This document shows positions 50,101 through 62,963 of a stretch of DNA of 64,000 nucleotides, piece by piece; position 1 is the stretch's first letter, and every line of letters starts with the position of its first letter. Under the pieces are notes generated by a model. The model made no database searches. It was not told the DNA's origin and saw only the letters and a list, made by a program, of their open reading frames with translations. Position numbers and translations under genes: made by a program. The stretch lies in assembly GCF_009727055.1 (NCBI RefSeq), contig NC_052354.1, positions 41,423,553-41,487,552 on the forward strand, given 5' to 3'. The DNA comes from Benincasa hispida. Its lineage: Eukaryota > Streptophyta > Magnoliopsida > Cucurbitales > Cucurbitaceae.

Positions 50101-50707
50101 TAAGGAGCTCCAGTCAAGGAAGATAAGGCCTAATGAATAATTAAAAATCTTTATACACGAGAGGAGAAGCTTTTTATTTCTTTCTCCCAAAGATTTCACA
50201 CAAAGACATGCACACGGCATGGCGCCCCTTTCACTGGGGGAGGGGGGAAATGAATTCCTCTGGCATGGAACTCCAACTTCTCGGCGAACCCAAGCTGAAA
50301 GTTCGAACGTATTTGACTTGTCACATTAGGCCAAGCTATGGTTGTTTAATAGAACTATTTTTGAAGAATGCTTGGTACCTAGAACATTTTGATCCTGTTG
50401 CTTGTTTTGTCATGTTTTTCTTTTTTTCCCTTTTGGGTCTTGCTAATCTCTTCTTTTTATTTGCTGAATGTAAATCTGATGCCATATTTGTGCTTCTGGT
50501 TAATACTTGAAACAAACTCAATATAACTTCTGTTTATTAATCTCTCTTACCCATTGACAGCTTGCAACTGAAGAGGCCAAAAACTTCAGAGACAGGAATA
50601 TATTTATTGTTCTAGTTCCTAACAAGGCTGTTCTACAGAAGGCTCAAGAACAACCCCCCAAGAAAAAAGATAAACCTGCAGTTAATGAAGTGTCTGCTGG
50701 TGTTTAA
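46277..50707 (+). CDS. IF3: Translation initiation factor IF-3, chloroplastic
   Basis: Bacterial-type IF-3 keeps the small ribosomal subunit free and checks start-codon pairing; this copy is likely plastid-located. Nine exons fit with GT-AG sites: 46277-46608, 46714-46753, 46896-46955, 48498-48550, 48905-48960, 49059-49092, 49322-49394, 49489-49581 and 50561-50707, giving 295 aa. Residues 1 to about 75 are rich in Ser, Thr, Ala and Arg with few acidic residues, like a transit peptide. The IF3 N domain begins near residue 110 (NNVRLIDAQQNMVGIVSKAQ, VVLSPDADPPVVRIMDYNK) and continues as a Lys-rich linker. The C domain follows from about 183 (MDLKELKMGYNIDQHDY, FLKDGDKVKVIVNLKGRE). A short basic tail ends the protein. 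It resembles Arabidopsis SVR9 (At2g24060) and SVR9L1 (At4g30690). The ATG at 46277 is used because it opens the transit-peptide-like segment; the frame is open further upstream. Confidence 0.92.
47137..47180 (+). repeat. Compound microsatellite (TC)n(TA)n in IF3 intron 3
   Basis: About 11 TC dinucleotides run directly into about 10 TA dinucleotides, followed by a T run. Confidence 0.85.
47300..48430. repeat. Probable insertion in IF3 intron 3
   Basis: Intron 3 (46956-48497, 1.54 kb) contains about 1.1 kb of more complex, less T-rich sequence than the other introns, including GGTTACCTAGTTCGGTACAA and a long AC-rich run. It looks like a transposon fragment, possibly part of an LTR, but I found neither ends nor a target duplication, nor a second copy in the window. 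Confidence 0.3.
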
Positions 50708-52161
50708 GCTCAGGAAGCGTCGAGCTTTAGCCAAAAATAGAAAGGGTTAGTCGCAACAATCTAAATCTTCTACCATAGAGAAATCTGAGAGATTAAATGT
50801 ATAATATTTTGTTTAATCTTATGCACAAGAGTCCATCCTATTTTTTTAGTGGAATGTTTAGAAATCAGATGTGTTACTAATTCTTTTGAAAACATCAATT
50901 CATATAAGCATAAGCATAGTTTTTAGTGCCTCGGTGGATGGTGAATCGATTTGGACTTACTGTATCATAGGTTGGTCGAGTGATTATTAAAGGCCAAGAA
51001 AATAGAAATAATAAATGACTTAGAGAGAATAGATTCAAGTTATGGTACCTACTAACTTAAAAATTAATATCCTAGTTTTATTAGTAGTCAAATGTAGAAG
51101 GGTGAGGTAGTTGTCACAGACAAATAATGTGTGTACTGGGCTTAAACACTCACATATGTCAAAAAGGAAAAAAAATGAACAAAATTTTTCCAACTAGGCA
51201 TTCTACTTTTTTAGAGACATTATCATTGAAAAATGACTTTAAAATGATTGTAGTATAAAAACATATTTGTTACTAATAGAATAATTTTGTATGTACAAAG
51301 TAAAGTATTTCAAACATTTATATAGAATGAAGTGTGAGCTAAAAAATTATCTTTTGTTATGCTCCCTGAATTTTATTCAAATGTGCCTAAATTTTATAGT
51401 ACAATCTTCTTAAATACTTTTGAGATTGCATAGGGGGGTCTCTTTATTCCTTTGTGTAATCGGCTCACAATTTGGCTCGTTACCTAACCCTCAAAGCTGT
51501 TTTTTTTTCTTTATGAACATGTGAGCCTGATGGGCTTTATGGGCTTCAGTCCAACGTCAGATTAGCCCAAGTCAGCTCATAACAAACTTACATAAGAATT
51601 TTTTTTCAAGTACCATCAAACTTGGGAAGATTATTCGATACATTGGCTTCACAAATTGGGAGAAAATGTTATTTGGCCTTAGTTTTCAAAATAAGATTTT
51701 ATAACCCTTTTCAAACTTTTCTTCCTTTCTCCTGCTCTTTTTTCTATTGTCTTCTTTCTCTAGATCCATTCTCTATATTTTATATCTGTCACCGACAACA
51801 TTCGTTTTTCTGTATTTTTCCTTGACGATGGCAACAACAATGTGCGACGATTGCTGGCATCGAACATAGTTTTTCCAGACTCCAATCGAACAAGTACAAA
51901 AGGTAAAAATGAGAAAGTGATCACAAATCTGAGAATAACTAAAAAATGAGCCAGAACTAAAGTAAAAACTAGAAAGTAAACTAGAATAAAAGACAAAAGT
52001 AAGCTAGAACTAGAATTAGAATGGGAGCGAAAAAAGAAATCTAATAAAAGAATGGATGACACCAGCAAAAACCTTATTTTGAAAAACCGATCAAATTTCA
52101 TTTTTCAACTTGGAAGTTAAAAGATATTTGCGCGCTCCATTTCGGTTATTTTCTCCCGGGA
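50708..52161. other. IF3 3' UTR and spacer to MPS1
   Basis: No gene was seen. The last few hundred bases, including the GCGCGCTCCATTTCGG and CTCCCGGGA segment (52130-52159), are probably the MPS1 promoter or 5' UTR. A minus-strand open frame at 51760-52101 is low complexity and has no recognisable family. Confidence 0.4.
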
Positions 52162-55100
52162 ATGTCAGTCGCTAATGGCCGGAGCCAAATTCCGGCGGCA
52201 AGCGGAGGAATCGATGATCAGTCACTCAAACTCGCCGTAGCCATTTCTCTTCTCCGCTCCAAGGCCATTCAGAATCAGCAGCGCCAGAATCCTCCTACCG
52301 TTTCCAGTCCTCCTTCTTCCGATTCCGACGCTCTCCGATGGAAGCGAAAGGTCTCTGTATATGCTTTATCTTGTTTATTTTTGTTTTCGTTCTCTATTGG
52401 CGTGGTCTAACTGAAGATCAGTGGAAGTTTTAGGCTAAGGAGCGGAAGCAAGAGCTCATTAGGCTTAGAGAAGTTCTGAAGCAAGCTGAAGGTACGTCTG
52501 TGTGTACTAATCTCCTCGTCTTCCTTACTTCTGTCTTCGGAACTTATTAGGTTCGTTTATGATGATTTAGCTGTAGATGCATCGCATGATGATTTGCTTT
52601 CCCAAAACGCTACTTGCAAGTGCTTTTTCTTTGATAATATGGGGAAATTGAACCCTAAGCGGCTCGAAGATGGTACTGATAACAGGTTTAATGACGTTTT
52701 ACGCCGGAGATTTCTCAGACAAGGTAATTTCCTCTCCTTTTTCGTTCTCATTTGCCTTTTTTTTTTTTTTTTTTTCAATTCAATATTTTGATATTGTTTC
52801 AAAAATTGCCGAAATAGTGCGTTATAGGGAACGGGGGAGAAAGGCAGACAACGCAGTCCATCGGAAGCGACTTTTAGGTAAGTTATGGCTTGATAGAGGC
52901 ATTGTTCCTTTAAAACATGATTTGTTAAATGCCATTTTCAGCGATGACTTCAGTAATCGATTTTATTAACATCAAAGCGTATTTCAAAAGTAATTCTTAC
53001 TTTCATGAAAGCTTAGGATCAAAACGGCGTTTAACCTAAAAAATTCTTCTGTTTAACATATATTATGGGATTTTAGTTACTTTAGGATCATGCATGAGTG
53101 TCTGTCTCTTTCGCTCAACTTTTTATTTTGTTCTTTTCTATTTGAATTTCAGACTTCAATGAAGATGATGAAGTTGAGCGTCTCCAAGCTTCAGTTGATT
53201 TTCTTGTAGAGCTTTGCGACACTTATTCTCCAGTATGAGAGTAGCATTTCTGGATTTAATTTTGTTATTCTGGTTTTTCCACGTTAAACAACAATTAGAG
53301 CTTCTGTCCTCGTTACTCGTATACGCTCATAAAATTGTTTGTTTCTAGATTTATTCTGCACAATGCATCATTTTCTTGGTTTTATTTATTTATGCTATTC
53401 TATACAGGTCGGGGAGGCCAACTTTAAAAATTGGGCTCATCAAGCCGTTGATTTCATTCTAGGTGATGATTTATATATATATTTCTTAGTACAACAAATG
53501 TGAAATATGAAGATGTGAACCTTTAATTTTGAAGGAATGTATGCTAATTTCCTATATTCAGATTAGCTAGATGATGATTCATTTGATTGCCATATCATTG
53601 TTTGGTCTTTTAGTTAATTAGTTATATATTTTGACGCAATTTTTAGGATTTGATGGATTTATGAATCAAAGCAAGTAGTGGATGCCGTGGTTAATTAGAA
53701 AATCATATTTACAGCTCAAATACATGATTCACTCTAGCAATACACTATATTCTAATGTATTAGTTGTGAGTTCTTGGGTATTGTATGACACTTGAATTAA
53801 ATGTTATTGTTTTCCTGAAGCTTCATTGAAGGATCTTCTACCAAAGGGAAGGAACATGGAGCTTATTGAAGGAATTATTAGCAGCTTGATAATGCGTTTA
53901 GTCAGAAAGATGGGTTCTCCTGTGAAAGATGGTAAATTCGTTTACTTCTCTGTTACATCACATTGTCACTACAACGTAGGATCGCTTCATAATGTATTCA
54001 CTATTCAGATTGTGTCATTGACGCGAACATGAATTTGCTTTGCATTCTTTTTCTCAATAATAGTGCCATTTGGTAAATTCATCCTTCTCTTTTAATACTT
54101 TCTTGCTTTCACTTGCTCTCAATTCAGAACTAGGAGACTCTGTCTCCGATATCCGATTTTATACGCAGCAGTTAATCCGTGAACTTGGACGCGAGACATA
54201 CATCGGTCAACGTGCAATAGTTTATGTGTCTCAAAGAATTTCTGCAGCGGGAGAGAGTTTGCTCTTCATGGATCCGTTCGATGACAATTATCCCAGCTTA
54301 CATGAATGCTTGTTCATAATGTAAGTACTCTGACAAATTTTTCTAAATTTTTTTCTGCTATTGGGCCCTTGTATATAGTTCATATTCAGCTTAATTGTCC
54401 TGTTTTCCGATGGCAAAGTCATGTTCTTCATTTATAGTTCGAGGATAACTTAGAAGTAGGGAAATGTAACTATCAAAAAGTAAATTTTAATAGTTTTCGT
54501 TTGTATACCCCACGAAGTTAGCAAACATAAAATTTAGTACCAATTGTTAGCTGAACTTCATTATCACAAGTTATGTAACTTCATTTTATATAAGAAATCC
54601 AGCTTTAGTTGAGGAAAGTGAAAGAATGAACAAGGTCATACAAAAGACCAATCCCACAAAAAGCTTCAACAACCTAAAAGAACGGAACTTCAATCTAAAA
54701 AATAATAATACTAACGTATTGAATTTAATGAGAACCACCTTAAAAGTATTTGTTTGTTTCATGTTAAGAAAATGCGTTCAATATCACCGGGAGGTTCCAT
54801 CCATAGAACCAATTTGATTGCCAAACCTCTAATAGATTTGTTATTGAATAGACTGCCCTGATCACACCATGACTTGGAGCATTTAAATGGTAAACAGGAT
54901 TCAACTTATTGAGTTTATGACATCGGACTACTTGCAGATGTGGTCAAAGGATGAAAACTTCGACAGGCGTAAGCATTCTTATTGCCATAGTTGTCTTTCT
55001 ATTCTTCAATACTTCAAAATTATTTGTAGGAAATATGTTTTTGGTTTAAGTATCGCAGATTTTATTATTATTATTATTTATTATTTATTTTTTTTAAATT

Positions 55101-55353
55101 AGTTTTTTAATTTTTATTTTTGCCTAGTCTTGTAGTCGAATCTGGAAATGACAATTACCAAATTGCAGTGCTCTTTGAAGAGTGGATGATATCCATTCTA
55201 CACGCAAAAAAAGCTTTAGAACTCTTGGAAAGCAGAAATGGGCTTTACGTACTATACATGGACCGTGTCACCAATGAGTTGGCTAATCAAATAAGCAATA
55301 TTCGGAGACTCAGGGAGCTCAAGCCAGACATTGTAGACGACCTAATTAATTGA
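52162..55353 (+). CDS. MPS1: MULTIPOLAR SPINDLE 1 (PRD2-type meiotic protein)
   Basis: Plant protein needed in meiosis. In Arabidopsis it is reported for spindle bipolarity and for meiotic double-strand break formation (also called PRD2). Ten exons join in frame: 52162-52350, 52434-52491, 52577-52723, 52818-52877, 53153-53232, 53408-53462, 53821-53931, 54128-54320, 54898-54968 and 55169-55353, giving 382 aa, close to the family's usual size. Recognisable stretches are SLKLAVAISLLRSKA, LRWKRKAKERKQELIRLREV, CKCFFFDNMGKLNPKR, RFNDVLRRRFLRQVR, IRFYTQQLIRELGRETYIG, IGQRAIVYVSQRISAAGESL and LLFEEWMISILHAKKALELL. No catalytic domain is known; a short charged helix sits near residues 64-80. Identification rests on recall of the family, not on a database search. 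SKIP1 lies just downstream in tail-to-tail orientation. Confidence 0.85.
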
Positions 55354-56596
55354 TTTAAAGCTAGCCAATCCAGGTTTGTAAAGCTGTTCTCCTGTAACTT
55401 TTTCGTTAAGTCCGTGCATATACAATAAAAAAAAAAAAAAAAAAAGAAAGTGAGGATTACCCATTACTCAACATTGACAACTGAAAATTTTGGGATAAAA
55501 CACCTCCACTATATTCAAACTTTCACTGTTTATTCATTCATTTGACTAAGAACATTGCCACTGCTAAATAGAAGTTCATCCAAGTCCCACCTGTTACATG
55601 ATCTTTATAGCCTTGGGAGGTAACTACCATGGGTTGGCGGTGAAAAAAATAAAGAGCTTAAAGAGAATGGTGACTACTTGATATTTAGGATTATTATTCT
55701 ACAAGTTTTTTATTTTTATTTTATTTTATTTTTTATTTTTTATTTTTGGTGCAATAAATATAGTTGACACATGAAAATGGATGAGGTGCATGTTAGTTCA
55801 CATTGAATATAAACATAACAATAATTGTTGGAGTTGGGGTTCAAATGAACAATCAACCGTCGTATAACCAAAACCATTTGATTAAATATAAACATAATAA
55901 AATACAAGTTAAAGTACAAATAAGTCATTAAACTTTGAAGTTTGTATCTATTTGGTCTTTTTAACTTTCAAAATTACACATGTTCCTAACATTTTGAAGT
56001 ACTTATAATTCATAGATCCACTTGATATACGATTGAAACTTTTGTATTTTGTTAGACATAAAAATTTAACTTTATAATCTATTAGATAAACTAACAAAAT
56101 CGAAAATTTATGAACTTATTACATATTTTTAAAAATTCATGGACCAAGTGGACACAAATCTGAAAGTTATAGTTCAACCTAAAAAAATTCATACACCCAA
56201 ACTTCAACTATCCAGCCCCCCGGTAGGTATAAAAAGTTCAAATGCATCCAAACCAAAGCTTTAAATCAAAGATGTTTAGACTAGTGATATTGATGGAGAA
56301 AAATAAGAGTTTCAGAGGAATATAGAAAAATGGTTCAATAAGCTTGGAAACAATAACATGAACAGATGTACAAGGTTAAACCTGAAACCCTATATGCTGT
56401 GAACTAAAAGTTATACAAATCTTGTGCCACATCAATCCACCATACAAGTTCAAAAGAAAATACAGGATTGTAACTATCATGAAACAGAACAATTAAGAAC
56501 TGTACAACTTAGGAAAACAACACTAATCTTGGTTTTTAAGTGCAGTGATACATATAGCATTCGGAGAGCATCAACCCTGCATTTGACTGTCCTCCA
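55354..56596. other. Convergent 3' region between MPS1 and SKIP1
   Basis: It holds the 3' untranslated regions of both genes. A poly-A run is at 55426-55445, a T-rich (TTTTATTTTA) run is at 55709-55745, and TTTTTAACTTTCAAAATTA-type dispersed phrases are at 55915-56180. No separate gene was seen. Confidence 0.45.
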
Positions 56597-58525
56597 TCAA
56601 ATTCGGAAAATATCAGTTTGGAATCTCTCATCATACAACCTCCAATGGCCATACCTCTCCGTGTGAAAGACCGACCTCGGAATATAGAAATTGGGTTTCC
56701 TAATCTCCAAATTTTCCATACTTGATGTAGCATTCGCTATATCACGGCTTGTCAAGTTCACACACCCAAACAGATCCAAGAACTTGAGTTTAGGACACCC
56801 TTCACAGATCAAACTTAGAGCTTTAGCAGATAGTTTAGAGAAACCAAGTTCAAGGTGCTCTAAGTTGGGCATGAATTTTGCAATAGCTGCAGCTTCTGAA
56901 TCCACATCTTGAGGGCATGAATTTAGATAATTGTCAGGGACAATTCCTTTGTGTTGGGAAGGATCTAGATTGTTGAAAAAGTTTCGTTTTATAGTCTTGA
57001 TATTTGGACAATGCTTGCCAATTAACGCCAATGATATGTTCGAGATTTCGTGACAGTAGCTGATATCTACTTCCCGGAGCTTTTGGCAACCAAGAGCAAT
57101 CTTAGCCATTGATCTATCAGTAACGTTGGCACAGCTCTTGATGGAAAGAACCTCAAGATTTGGACACCTAAAATGTGAATAAGTTGAATACCGTCAATCT
57201 TAGCCAACCAATAATTTGATTTTCTTTTTCCCCTTTTTGATAATCCCTAGTGTCCATGTCAGCTTACGTATCTCAGCTAATCTCAATGCTGGATTCTATA
57301 GGCACTGTTGTTTCAAAGCCCAAACTCGTGACCTAATTAACTATTTAGATTTAGAATTTGTATGAATCGACTTAAATACTTAAAAATATATTATTTTCCT
57401 CTTAAAAAACATATTTTAAGCACTTAAAAAGTCGATCCATACATACTCTTAGAAATTGCTCTTTTTGCAACTGGAATAGTCCATAGTGGATCAACCCATT
57501 GCAATTTTGTTAAATTGCAAATTTAGTCTTTAGGGTTTGGAGAAACTTAGAATTTAGTCTCTATGGTTTATACTTAGAATTTAGTTATGTAGGGGATATT
57601 TATGAGGTTTTATTAAACCAAGAGAATTAAGTTCTAACTTCTAAAATCATAGGAGTAATTCTAACTATCTCAAAACTATAAACCTTAAAATTTTAATAGC
57701 CAAATTTTTATAAAGAATATCACTTATGTGAACATAAAACCCAAAAGTTGTTCATTAAAACAACCAATAACTATACTTCTCCATATCCAATTAACAAGAA
57801 AAGAATTACCCAACAGAATAAAGAAAACGATGTTTCCAAAACAAGAAATCCTTTCTATATGGTACATACCTAGCCAATTAGAATTTCCACATTCATCCCA
57901 TCCCATCCCAAAACCCCATCTTGAATGAGGAATCCAACAATTTTTATTCTAAAAAACTGCACATTGATTAGTGAAAACAGATGCAAAGATCAAGTGATAG
58001 AACTTAATTAATTTAATCAGAAAATTCACAAGCAAAGTAATTGCTAAATAGAAAATATGGGAAAAATGAGATCCTTTACCCTAATCAAACAATAAAGCTC
58101 CATTTTTTTTCCCAACAAGTAAGATAAATAAATCTAATCTAATTTAAAAGGAAAAAGGAAAAGAAAAAAAGTAAATTTAATTACCCTTGAGCGACGAAAT
58201 CGAGAGATGAATCGGAGCAGTGTCTGATCCGAATAAGGGAAAGAGATCCAAGGCTCCAATGGACGGCAGATCGGAGCATGGAGTCGATTTTGGTCTCGAA
58301 CTCCGGCGACCACCAGGCCGGAGACTCGGTGGGGGTCGACTCGAACCTGGGTTCGAGATCGAAGTGAGAGAAGAGAGAAGGGTCGGTGGCGGCGCGGTGC
58401 CAGAGCTTGCAAACGAGCATGGGGCCGCGCCACCGCTGCTCGATGGTTAGCCGAGAAAGGATGTTGGTTAGGCACTCGTGAGTCAGCTCCGCCCATGATG
58501 ACGACTCCGATAACGGCTCTGCCAT
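56597..58525 (-). CDS. SKIP1: F-box protein SKIP1
   Basis: Substrate receptor of an SCF (SKP1-cullin-F-box) ubiquitin ligase. Two exons on the minus strand, 58525-58185 and 57167-56597, join at CAAGG/GTGTCC in frame and give 303 aa, close to Arabidopsis SKIP1. The F-box occupies about residues 8-50 (SSWAELTHECLTNILSRLT, VCKLWHRAATDP). Leucine-rich-repeat-like units follow: GCPNLEVLSIKSCANVTDRS, CQKLREVDISYCHEISN, MPNLEHLELGFSKLSAKAL and CPKLKFLDLFGCVNLTSRDI. The C-terminus reads YGHWRLYDERFQTDIFRI. The start ATG at 58525-58523 opens MAEPLSESSSW, typical of the family. The single intron is about 1.0 kb. Substrates are unknown. Confidence 0.9.
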
Positions 58526-58700
58526 TTCCTGGGTGGCTAGAAAAATTTTAGGAATACAGAGAGATGGGGAGTGGAGGATGAAAATATGATAATAAAAGAG
58601 TTTTTATTCTTTTTTCTTTATTTTTCTTCAGTTTTTACTTTTTTTTTTGTCCCTTGATAAGATGCGCGCCATACAAGAAACCATAATACGGTTATTTGGC
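58526..58700 (-). promoter_or_regulatory. Probable SKIP1 promoter and 5' UTR
   Basis: Directly upstream of the SKIP1 start on the minus strand. It is T/A-rich with poly-T runs on the plus strand at 58590-58650. No specific element is identified. Confidence 0.3.
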
Positions 58701-61000
58701 GTGAGAACGGAGATTGGGCTTTTGAAAATGTCCATTTTGGTATGTATTTTTTATTTTGGTTTATTTTAATTTTTATATTTTAAATACTTTCATCTTTATC
58801 TTTATACTTTAATCTTAATTCGTCACTTTTAGAAGTATGGTGATCAACATAGACATTTTGAAAGTACTAGAAGAAACACGTACATAAATCTTGTAGTTTT
58901 ATATAAACTAGATTTTATTATGTGTTGCATGTAGTTTAGTCTCATTTAAAAGAAATTTATAATAAAATTTATAAGTTACGTATATGATTAATAATTAACA
59001 TATATATTATTTAAGTTTAAAATTTTAAAATATCATTTTTTTTAATTCTAAAATTTTATTTGACATCTATTTTATTTTATTTCTTATTTTATTGTTTTAA
59101 GTTTTAAAAAACAATGACTAATTTTTAAATAAAACAATCATTAATTTTCAACCGATATCGTGAATATTAATTTAACTTTAATCAAGAGACACATTTGATC
59201 CCACTTTTTTCTTATTAAAGATAAAATAAATGTGAAAAAAAGCACATAATAATAAACATAATGTCAAAATAATTATTTTTTATTATTTTGCAGTTAGTTA
59301 AAATACAAATGCGTGAAACTATGTATAAATATAATATCATAAGATTCAGAGACACTTTCAGTTCAATTGAAAAAAATCATAATTACGTTGTTCATTACGT
59401 GACTTAGCAGATACAATGATAGCAACATTTACAAAATTAAAATAAATAAATGTGAAAAAAAAATGAGATATACCATGAATAATTATATTGCCACGAAAGA
59501 AAAATAATCATTTTTTACTTTCTAGCAAGTCAAAAAACAAATGCATGAGACTATATATAGAGAATGTGAGACATCTATTATTCTAATAGATCATTATTTA
59601 TTTTATTATTTTATGTTTGTTTCATCAATTCATATTTCATGCATTTAATAATAAAAGGAAGATAAAAATATCTTTTTAGTCTCTAAGATTTTTGTAATAG
59701 GTGCATTTGGTTCCTGAAGTTTCAAATTAGTCATTTTAGTCCTTAAGTTTTCAATAATAGGTTTAAAAGGTCTTTTTCGTGAAGTTCGTCTCGAAGTAAC
59801 TTTTATGGTTTGGGTTGGGTAATCCAAATCATACAAGACAGAAATGACATGAAGTCGAGTTCACGAGACAAAAGACACGAATGACACGAAGTTGAGTTCA
59901 ATCAAACCCGACCTGATTTTTATATTTTTAAAAATTTCAACTCAATCTAACTTAAAAAAAAAAAAAAAAAAATCTAACCCAACCTTTATGGTTTGGGTTG
60001 GGTAATCCGGATTGATCGGATTACTAGTTTTTAGACTCTGAAACGGCGGTACATAGAACGATAATGGCACTGTTGGGAAAGCAACAACTAAAAACGACTA
60101 AAGCATGAGAGCTTTCTCAAAATAAAAAATAAGAGAGAAGATGAAGAATTTGACGAAATTAAAATCGAAGGATTGCCATTAAAGATTAAAGATTAAAGTG
60201 AAAGAAGATTTTGGAAGTTGATGCTTACCGGCCATCGGAGGATGCTTACGAGAGGTTGAGGAAGGTGGAAGGGATGAAAAGAGATGGAGTAGGTGGAAAA
60301 CCCCTATACTAAAATACTAATATAAAACAATATATTTTGTCTAACTCATTTAAAATTTCCTTGTCACTATAGTCACTTAATTGCCACATTATTTTTCATG
60401 TTAGGTCAACTAATCGCGAGATGAATACATGACCTTTTAACATTATTTCTCAAACATGGATGACTAAAATATCTCTTTTGAGACTTTAAAAGATCAAATA
60501 AATCATAAACTCTAAAAATGTATTTTTATCCTAAAATAAAATATAAAGAAACAGCGCGATCAAGTTGATTTGGTTCACCTCAGTCTGACCTTTTGTTGTT
60601 ATTATTATTATCATTGAGATAAAACATACTTTTATTATGTCTCAATTATTCACCTTTGAATTTCTCACAAGAAGTAAAAAAATAAATTAATAAAAAAAAA
60701 ACTCCCTTTATTTTAATCATTCACTGTAGAGTCAAATTAGATTTTTTTTTAAGGTTGAAATTCCATTTTGGTCTCTTATTTTGAAGTTTGTTAAAATTTT
60801 AGTTCGAATATTTTTAATTATCTAATTTTATTATATGTTCAATAAATCTTAACTTAGGTCCTTCAAATTAAAATTTTGAAATTTATTAAATAATAATAAT
60901 AATTTTACAAGAAATTACAATATGTGAATATGTTTTCAAAATTTATAATCAAAATGTTAATAGATAACAAAAGTTAAAAGCAAGGACTATATTAAAGATT
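58701..61000. other. Gene-free spacer with a short duplicated block
   Basis: AT-rich sequence. TATGGTTTGGGTTGGGTAAT occurs near 59805 and again near 59983, about 180 bp apart, enclosing Asn/Thr-rich-looking low-complexity text; this may be a small element. TTTAGTCC-type dispersed phrases lie at 59675-59775. No host gene was seen. Confidence 0.45.
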
Positions 61001-62060
61001 TATTGGAAGTACTATTCGCACCCGGAGAAATTTGTTTTGTGGACTTGAACTTGGTTTTTATATTAATTTCAATATAGCGAGTAAAATCTCCAATACATAA
61101 CCTTTTGATGCGTTAAAATAAACTATAATCTTTAAGTTGGTTGATCTTCTTGGATGATTGACCTTTGTTGATCGACCTTTAGTTCGCTTCTAAAAAAATG
61201 TATTTCGTGGAGTTAAACTTGTGTTGATGTAGATTTGATGTGGATGTAGTTTTGATGTGGATGTAGTTCGATATTCTAGTGCTTCATCCTCTGATTCTCC
61301 ATCGGTTGAATATGTACATTTGATGTATCGAAGCAGAATGAGTGGATATCGAATCATCAGTTGAATGTATATATTTGACGTATGGAAGCGGAGTGTAGAT
61401 ATCCTTGAAGTTGGAGTTTTGGAAGAATGATTGTATCTCCAAAAGACTTCAGTTTTAAGTGTGGTCAGCTTCTAGGAGAATGAATATTGAACTTGGAGTC
61501 TTTTAATTGTAGGATTCTTTTTTGATTCTATGGAGTCTAAAATTTCTGACCTCAAATGAAGATAAGTTTTTTATTTATAGAGTTCTCGGATGGATTTTGT
61601 GGGCTTGGGCTTGGTTGGATCATGGAACTGGTCTCGAGACCAATCAATTGGAATTTAGCCTAATTTGGCATTTTAGCCAAGTTAGGCTTTTTTTTTTGCT
61701 TAATTAGACTTTAATTCAAATTATAATATCAAATTAGACCAAATTAATTTTATTCAATATAATGAAAACATGTGACATTATCGGAATTTGTCAATTTATG
61801 TCTTCAATTTTAATTTGTGAAACATGTCAACTTTTAATTAGTCCCAAATTCAATTATTTGTAATCTTGTCATTAATTTGGTAAATGACGTGACAATTTGT
61901 GATTAGTACAAAATTTCTCATTCAAGAAATGTCCATTTTCGAGATTTATGCACATGAATGGGTGGGTGAATATCGAAAAAGATAAAGTTTAAGTCAAAAT
62001 ACAAGGAATTTGTTCTTGATTTTGACATGTCAAATTAATCAAAATGTGAAATTAGTACAT
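61000..62060. mobile_element. Possible LTR fragment, unassigned
   Basis: The stretch has repeated GATGTGGATGTAGTT(T/C) and TTGAATGTATATTTGACGTATGGAAGC-like phrases typical of retrotransposon LTR text, and no coding sequence. Termini, target duplications and internal domains were not found, so the assignment is tentative. Confidence 0.3.
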
Positions 62061-62540
62061 AGGTTTGGGATAAAATTTAGAATATAGCCAAAATTTAATT
62101 TAAAGTGAATTTGAGCTCTTATCCACCATTTAATTTGACTTCAATATTAAATTTTGGACTTGAGTATTTGAATTTGGGATAAGAAAAAATTGGAATATGG
62201 CTATTTTTTTAAAAAAAAAATTTGAGATTTAATCCCACAATTTAATTTGAGTTGAAGATAAATTTGAATGATTTAAATTTGGAGTAAATTTTGGAATACG
62301 ATCAAATTTTAATTTAAAGTCTTATCCACGATTTAATTTGTTCTAAGATAAAAGCTTAGACTTATAATTTGAATTTGAGATCAAATTTTTGATATGGCCA
62401 AAATTTTTTAGTGTGAGGTAGATTTGGGGTTTATCACCATCCAAATTAAAATAAAATCTTAAATTTGGATAATTTGAATATTTTTTTTAATTAAACTTGG
62501 GATGAAACATGAAATATTTCCAATTTTTTTTCAATTTTGG
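62060..62540 (+). repeat. Degenerate tandem repeat, about 105-bp period
   Basis: Five diverged units beginning TTTGGGATAAAATTTAGAAT or variants (near 62064, 62176, 62278, 62370 and 62497) each continue with an ATGGCCAAAATTTAATTT-like stretch and a TTATCCACNATTTAATTTG-like stretch. Many substitutions and indels separate them. Confidence 0.5.
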
Positions 62541-62948
62541 GATAAGATTTCCTTTATTTGAAAAGATTTGCTCAAAAACCTAAATTAATTAGAATTTGAA
62601 TTCATCCTATAAATTGGTAAAACCATACATATTTCATTCAATTAGGGAACTTTCTTTCCTTTTCACTAACAACTTTCGCATTTGTTTTTTTAATTGTAGG
62701 TAGCGCCGCATTTAAGTTCCAAATTAGACTTTGCAGAATGCACCCAAGTCAGATACTCCTTTCAGCTGCGTTTAAAGCAAAACTCTCTGCCGAAAGTTGC
62801 TTTAATATGATATTGAGAGGGAGACCCTACATACTTTATATGATATTGAGAGGGAGAGCAATTTAGGGTTTTGCCTTAATTGGTATATTGTTGTGAATTT
62901 GAGGAGTATAATGGTGTACAACGAAAACATGAATATATAGAAATATAA

Positions 62949-62963
62949 NNNNNNNNNNNNNNN
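62949..62963. other. Assembly gap (15 N)
   Basis: Fifteen undetermined bases lie inside an AT-only low-complexity run (ATATAATAA-type). Open frames spanning it have no meaning. Confidence 0.98.

Noticed and set aside
58134..58496. 120-codon minus-strand frame over SKIP1 exon 1
   Set aside because: Shadow of the F-box exon in another frame; it lacks the F-box and reads into the intron.
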